This document shows, piece after piece, positions 58,958 through 64,000 of a stretch of DNA of 64,000 nt. The notes beneath the pieces were generated by a model that ran no database searches, had not been told where the DNA came from, and saw only the letters and a program-made list of their open reading frames with translations. Each line of letters opens with the position of its first letter. The first letter of the stretch is position 1. This DNA is from Lactuca virosa (lineage: Eukaryota; Streptophyta; Magnoliopsida; Asterales; Asteraceae). The position numbers and the translations under genes are program-made. The stretch covers positions 79,061,202-79,125,201 of the forward strand of contig CAKMRJ010004445.1 of the NCBI GenBank assembly GCA_928212115.1, in the 5' to 3' direction.

Positions 58958-61090
58958 GAAGTCCAATTCTTGGGTCACGTGGTCAACCAGGAAGGGATAA
59001 TGGTTGATCCAGCTAAGATCGAAGCTATGATGAAGTGGGAACAACCGAAAATCCCCACAGAGATCGGAAGCTTTTTAGGATTAGCCGGATATTACCGAAG
59101 GTTTATCCAAGGCTTTTCTTCGATCGCTAGTCCATTAACAACTTTGACCCACAAGGGAGCTACATATGCTTGGAGTGATAAGAATAAAGAAGCATTCGAG
59201 TTGCTAAAGAAGAAACTATGCGAGACACCAATACTTTCTCTACCCGATGGAGTTGAAGACTTCGCTGTTTATAGCGATGCGTCAGGTGTTGGGTTAGGTT
59301 GTGTTTTAACCCAAAGAGATAAGGTGATCGCATATGCATCTCGACAGCTGAAGGAGCATGAAAAGAACTACCCCACTCATGACTTGGAGTTGGCGGCGGT
59401 AGTTTTCGCTCTAAAGATATGGAGGCATTACCTCTATGGCACGAAGTGCAAACTTTTCACTGATCATAAGAGTCTCCAATATCTCTTTAGTCAGAAAGAA
59501 TTAAATATGAGGCAACGACGCTGGCTAGAACTACTTAAGGACTACGACTGTGAGATACTTTACCACCCCGGTAAAGCAAATGTTGTTGCCGATGCTCTCA
59601 GTCGGAAAGTCAATCTTGAAAGGAAGAGGCCAAGAGCGTTGAGAATTGAAGTTGTCTCGACAATAGTGGAAAGTATAAAGAAAGCTCAAGAGGAAGCTTC
59701 TGAGAAGAATGACCGAAAGGAAGAACGTTTGGGCAAAACGTTGGTGTTCGGTATAAACAGTCATGGACTGAAGGTGTTCCAAGATCGGATTTGGATACCT
59801 AAGACAGGAGGAGTCAGAGATCTTCTGATGGAAGAAGCTCATAAGACCATGTACTCGATTCATCCCGGTAGCACTAAAATGTATAGGGACCTGAAACCCT
59901 ATTACTGGTGGCCGACGATGAAGCTCGACATTGCGAAGTATGTGGCAGAGTGTGTGACATGTCCGAGAGTCAAGGCACAACATCAAAAACCATACGGGAG
60001 TTTAGAACCTTTACCTGTGCCTATGGGTAAATGGGATGACATTGCTATGGATTTTGTCACTAAACTGTCCAGAACAAAGAATGGTCACGACATGATTTGG
60101 GTGGTCGTTGATCGATTCACTAAGAGTGCGCATTTCATAGCAGCCAAAGAGAAATGGTCTATGGATAAGCTTGCGAATTCTTACGTGAAGGAAATTGTGA
60201 GGCTTCACGGTGTTCCGTTAACGATTGTATCAGATCGTGACAGACGTTTCACCTCAAGATTTTGGAAAATTCTACAAGAGGAATTGGGTACCAAGTTGTG
60301 TTTAAGTACAGCTTACCATCCACAGACTGATGGTCAAAGCGAACGGACGATACAAACACTTGAAGATATGCTGAGAGCATGTACCCTGGAATTCCAAGGT
60401 AACTGGGATGAACATTTAGCTTTGGTAGAATTTTCCTACAATAATAGTTTCCACTCGAGCATAAAGATGGCACCTTATCAAGCTTTGTACGGACAGAAGT
60501 GTCGTACGCCGTCTTGTTGGCTTGAGGCTGGGGAAAAGCAGTTTATGGGACCGGAGATAGTCCATCAAACTGCTGAAAAGTTGAAAATAATTAGGGAGAG
60601 AATGTTAGCAGCTCAGGATCGTCAAAAGAGCTATGCTGACAACAAGCGAAGACCGATGACTTTTGAAGTTGGAGATTCGGTTTTGCTTAAGGTCTCGCCG
60701 TGGAAGGGACTTATAAGATTTGGAAAAAGGGGAAAGTTAAGTCCAAGGTTCATTGGACCGTTTAAAGTTCTTCAGAGGGTTGGGAACCAAGCTTACAAGC
60801 TCGAATTACCCGAAGAACTGAATGGAATTCATAACACTTTTCATGTGTGTTATTTGAGGAAGTTCACGGGAGAAGTTCCCGATATAATTCCGATTTCTGA
60901 ATTGAGAATTGATGAGAAAAAAAGGTTAATTGAAGAACCAGAGGCAATCGTTGACCGAAAGACTAAGAAGTTGCGACGCAAGATGGTCGAGTTAGTGCTT
61001 GTCTGATGGAAACACACGAATGGGCCAAATCTCACCTGGGAAACGGAGAGTGACATGACGAGTCGCTATCCGCATTTGTTCGTTGGTGTG
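58958..61090 (+). pseudogene. Element F pol, second part: RNase H, integrase, chromodomain
   Basis: Same frame as the first part, from VQFLGHVVNQEG on. RNase H: YSDASGVGLGCVL, then FTDHKSLQYL and VVADALSRK. Integrase: zinc H-H-C-C in 59841-59975 (HPGSTKMYRDLKPYYWWP, then CVTCPRVKAQ), then catalytic D in AMDFVTKL, D in VSDRDRRFTS and E in DGQSERTIQTL. The tail has FHVCYLRKF, then a chromodomain (60900-61085: RLIEEPEAIVDRKTKKLRRK, WKHTNGPNLTWE). TGA at 61004-61006 cuts the chromodomain, which in this clade guides integration to heterochromatin. No other lesion is seen. Confidence 0.95.
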
Positions 61091-61117
61091 TGATTCCGGG
61101 GACGGAATCATTCTAAG

Positions 61118-61128
61118 GTGGAGAGAAT
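61118..61128 (+). other. Element F polypurine tract
   Basis: GGTGGAGAGAA directly before the 3' LTR, after the end of the open frame. Confidence 0.9.
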
Positions 61129-63340
61129 TGTAACCCCTGTGTTTCTGGGCTTGTCATTAATGTTGATATAGTAGTCTAGCTTAACCTTTGTAACTCGTTT
61201 TGAAATAATAGAAGTGTATTATTTGAGTATTATGTGTTATGTGCTTAATTTTGTGTGTCTTAATTTAATTAAGAATGAAAATAAGCGTCAAAATGGAATG
61301 TTAGATAAAGCCGATATCTATGGATAATGTTGTAGTAGTTGAAACGAGGTTTCCGAATATATAAAGAATGCCGAAATCCGAGTTATAACGAAGAAGTTAT
61401 GACCTGTCGAAGTTTCGCGACAAAACCGGTGTGGCACAGCGTGACGTAAATAGTGAATTTACGGAGGAGTGATATCTAGCCTTAGTGATCAACACGAAAG
61501 ACGTAGATAATGTTGAACCGAGAGCGTGCATAAAAAGAACGCCTAAATCTGACTTCGTATGAGGAAGTTATGATTTTTCGAAGTTTCAGCTTAGCAGTAG
61601 ACAGCCCGAATACTCGATTCGAGATCGAGTGATTGTTGGTCGAAACAATCTAAACGAGAATCGAAGGTCTCGTTGATAGTAGTGCATTGGCGAAAAGACA
61701 GACGAAAATGGACGTCGGATGAAGAAGTTATGAATTTATAACGGAGTTTTCCTGTCCCGGCCTGCTAAAAATAAATAATAAAAAGTAAAATTCAAAATTC
61801 GCCGACGGAGTCTAAACGAAAGTTGTAGAGCGTAGTCTCACCTACGCGTGGATATAAAGAACGTCAAAAACGGAGTTCATATGAGGAAGATATGAATTTC
61901 GGAAGTTTTTTAAATAATTAAAATTAAAATTTTTATTTCGGATAATACCCGAAGCCGAGGAGTCATCGATCTGATCCGAAGGGTACGCCCCGCGTAGCCT
62001 TGTGTACGCCCAGCGTACCTCGGTCTTATGCGGTCCGAGAGTGAGCCACGATTCACCACCGAAACGTTGCCACCTGGAGGTTTGATCCGGAGTACGCCAC
62101 GCGAACCGGAGCATTACGCCCAGCGTAATGTGAGGTTCAGCCTCTATAAAAGGGCATGCGAGGACAGCCGATTCTCTTGCCATTTTTCTCCCTTTCTCTC
62201 TAAGTTTTGCATCATTTTGCGTGCCGATTATATCCCAAAGCCCCAGTATTATTCCCGAGCCCCGAAGCAAGTTCCAAAGTCCCGAAGATCCCGAGAAGCG
62301 TTATTTTCAAGCCGAAGCTCTGCCCACAAGAAGCCCGGTTTTCAAAGAAAAACATCCCGGTTTTATCGGAAAAGATTATTTTAGGAGACGAGGTGCTGTC
62401 TGGTCATCGTCTTATCAAGTGAGTGTATATTCGTTTTCTTCTAACACATAGATATGAAGTATTCTTGTAAAATACGTGCTAGGTGTTTGTATATTATTTG
62501 TTTATTTGAACTAGTTTTTGAATGGGTGTTTTGTACAGGTTTTGAACTGTATATAAATGTATATATTTTATCTACTAATATGTTGGGTAGAACATGGGTA
62601 GACAGTTGGTGTGTGATAAAATAAAATGATGAGAGGCCTCGATGTTGTTGTTGATCTAGTCATCTAGCAGAGTATGGATGACGACCACGGACTCATTCTA
62701 GATAGTCCAGTGGAACACTAGCAGGCTCATAACCTGTAGGTGTTGTGAACGATGTGTTCACCGGTGTACTCTATCCCCCTCATGGTTGCTTTTAGGACAT
62801 CTATTGCTAAGGAAGCCCCTTTGCAGTAATGTCCGTCCCGATGAAAATCCTAGATTAGGTCCCTTGTAATAGTTGTTGTTTTAGGGACATAAAGTAAGGA
62901 TACCGGGAATGGGTAATCGGGTTATTGTTGGTTGGTGAAATTAAATATAATTATTTATTGTGGGTTGAAAACCCTATATGCTCACCAGGCTCCCAAGCCC
63001 GACCCACTCAGTTTATTTGTATTACAGGTAGTGGCGCGAGGGCATAAGATGGATGAATCATCAAGTTATTTTGTTTATTAGACCAGTTGTTATATGTAAC
63101 CGTTGTTTGGTCTATCTTTTGGTGTTTATGCTTTTGGTCTGTTTATCGGAACATGACATCCCAAATATTGTTATATAATGAAAACGCATCTCTTGATGAA
63201 ATGCTTTGATAAACTTTATTTTATCATATTCTGTTTTGGGAACAAATTCCGCAACTCTTTTAATCAAAGGATTACTATGATTTTATTTAAAAGCATAAAT
63301 TAAACCGGTCTTTTATGGCCGTGATTTTGGGGATGTCACA
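61129..63340 (+). repeat. Element F 3' LTR
   Basis: 2212 bases, same length as the 5' LTR. TATA box at 62144-62153. Confidence 0.97.
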
Positions 63341-63897
63341 CATTCTAAGTACGGATTTACCTATGGTTTATCTATTTATCAAGCATTTAAATTATGGGTT
63401 TACTTATGGTTTATCACTTTATCAAACATTTTAAGTATGGATTTACTTATGATGTATCTCTTTAACAAATATATCAAGTATAGATATACTTGTGATTCAA
63501 CTCTTTATCAAACATGGTTTTAGCTACAAAAGAAAATACTTTCTAGACTTATAAAGTATAATTACTACGGTTAGCAGAAAACCTGTAACTCTCACCAACC
63601 TTGTGTTGACCCTCAAAATTTCATGTATTCTTAAGGTATCACCAAACGAGCTTTCAGTCAGAAGATTAGTCATGGATTTAAGGCGACCTAGTTTTATCTA
63701 GCTTCTGTTATATCGGCCTATCTGTTAAGGCAAATTTATGAATTTATTATTATGAACCTTGTATTCAAACCTTAAAGTGTAATGTAACTGTTATGTTGTT
63801 ATTGTTGTAACTTGTGATGTATATTCAATTTGCTTGTGATCCATGAACTAAGTCGCACAACCCGGCGTATTCCGCCGCCTCGGCCGGGGGTGTGACA
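63341..63897 (+). repeat. E1 5' LTR, piece 3
   Basis: Begins with the F target duplication (CATTC) and three or four more decayed 43-bp units to about 63510, then non-repetitive LTR ending CCGGGGGTGTGACA. Confidence 0.85.
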
Positions 63898-64000
63898 GAT
63901 TGGTATCAGAGCTAAATTGGCTATAGAGAACTCGTATCCTCGAAAGAGGAAATACAAATATAGCTACAGGCTCCCAATAAAAGTATTATTAATAAATATG
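63898..64000 (+). other. E1 primer-binding site and start of leader
   Basis: TGGTATCAGAGC at 63901-63912, three bases after the LTR. The following bases match the J leader (TTGGCTATAG). The window ends before any coding. Confidence 0.9.

Larger units (their letters stand above)
53936..63340 (+). mobile_element. Element F: Tekay-like chromovirus (Ty3/Gypsy), nearly intact
   Basis: Two LTRs of 2212 bases (53936-56147 and 61129-63340), starting TGTAAC and ending GATGTCACA. PBS and purine tract are present. Target duplication CATTT/CATTC with one change. A single gag-pol frame with order gag, protease, RT, RNase H, integrase, chromodomain defines a Gypsy chromovirus. LTRs differ at about 40-45 sites by eye (about 2%). 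Confidence 0.96.
47421..64000 (+). mobile_element. Element E1: Gypsy-type element, 5' LTR and PBS only, body outside window
   Basis: The LTR starts TGTCACACCCCC at 47421 and ends GGGGGTGTGACA at 63897, followed by a tRNA-Met PBS. It is split by H (47887-52577) and by F (53936-63340). The three pieces add up to about 2376 bases. Their order agrees with the related solo LTR I: the segments at 47421-47820 and 52580-53100 match 49574-49980 and 50535-51200. Confidence 0.75.

Noticed and set aside
1..64000. Host genes, tRNA or rRNA genes, integrated plant viruses
   Set aside because: All recognisable coding belongs to Copia or Gypsy elements. The short tRNA-like TGGTATCAGAGC sites are primer sites, not tRNA genes. 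No pararetrovirus movement protein or coat pattern was seen.

Overview
This is nuclear DNA of a dicot plant, made almost entirely of LTR retrotransposons inserted into one another. No host gene, rRNA, tRNA or CRISPR array can be supported. The Sirevirus-like and Angela-like Copia families and the multi-kilobase Gypsy LTRs opening TGTCACACCCCC or TGTAAC look most like Asteraceae (lettuce relatives). That placement is an inference from recalled family appearance, not from a search.

Left half (1-41169): four Copia elements nest like Russian dolls. Element C (minus strand, Sirevirus-like, 34414-41169, 3' part outside the window) was interrupted inside its RT/RNase H coding region by element B (plus strand, 22794-34413, 5' end outside). 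B was interrupted in gag by element A (minus strand, 1-22793, part of its 3' LTR outside). A was interrupted in its RT/RNase H junction by element D (plus strand, 7577-15222, Angela-like). LTR pairs fit this order: about 1.4% by-eye difference in D and about 2.3% in A. A has about 6.2 kb of non-coding 3' sequence with several tandem arrays and promoter-like DNA. B carries a third ORF of about 1.3 kb codons after pol, preceded by its own TATA box. D has nearly identical LTRs around a wrecked coding region, so it probably moved as a non-autonomous element.

Right half (41229-64000): Gypsy-type DNA. J has a very long 5' LTR (41229-45368), a PBS and a gag start. It is cut by a probable Copia LTR fragment (K, 46683-47271). 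E1 is a 5' LTR (starts 47421, ends 63897, then a PBS) whose body leaves the window. Its LTR is split by a solo LTR (H, 47887-52577), which itself holds a solo LTR in the other orientation (I, 49574-52546, perfect GTTTC target duplication), and by a nearly intact Tekay-like chromovirus (F, 53936-63340) inserted into a 43-bp minisatellite. F has two 2212-bp LTRs (about 2% different) and one long gag-pol frame broken only by two TGA codons.

The elements carry ordinary retrotransposon functions: Gag with zinc knuckles, aspartic protease, integrase, reverse transcriptase and RNase H, with tRNA-iMet type primer sites. The most unusual points are: about 41 sense-strand CCGCA motifs scattered through every part of B against about 5 on the other strand; B's extra ORF with its own core promoter; capture of A's 3'-tail minisatellite into its RT gene; CpG-rich palindromes repeated in or next to the LTRs of several families; and a 46-bp duplication of F's gag start codon.
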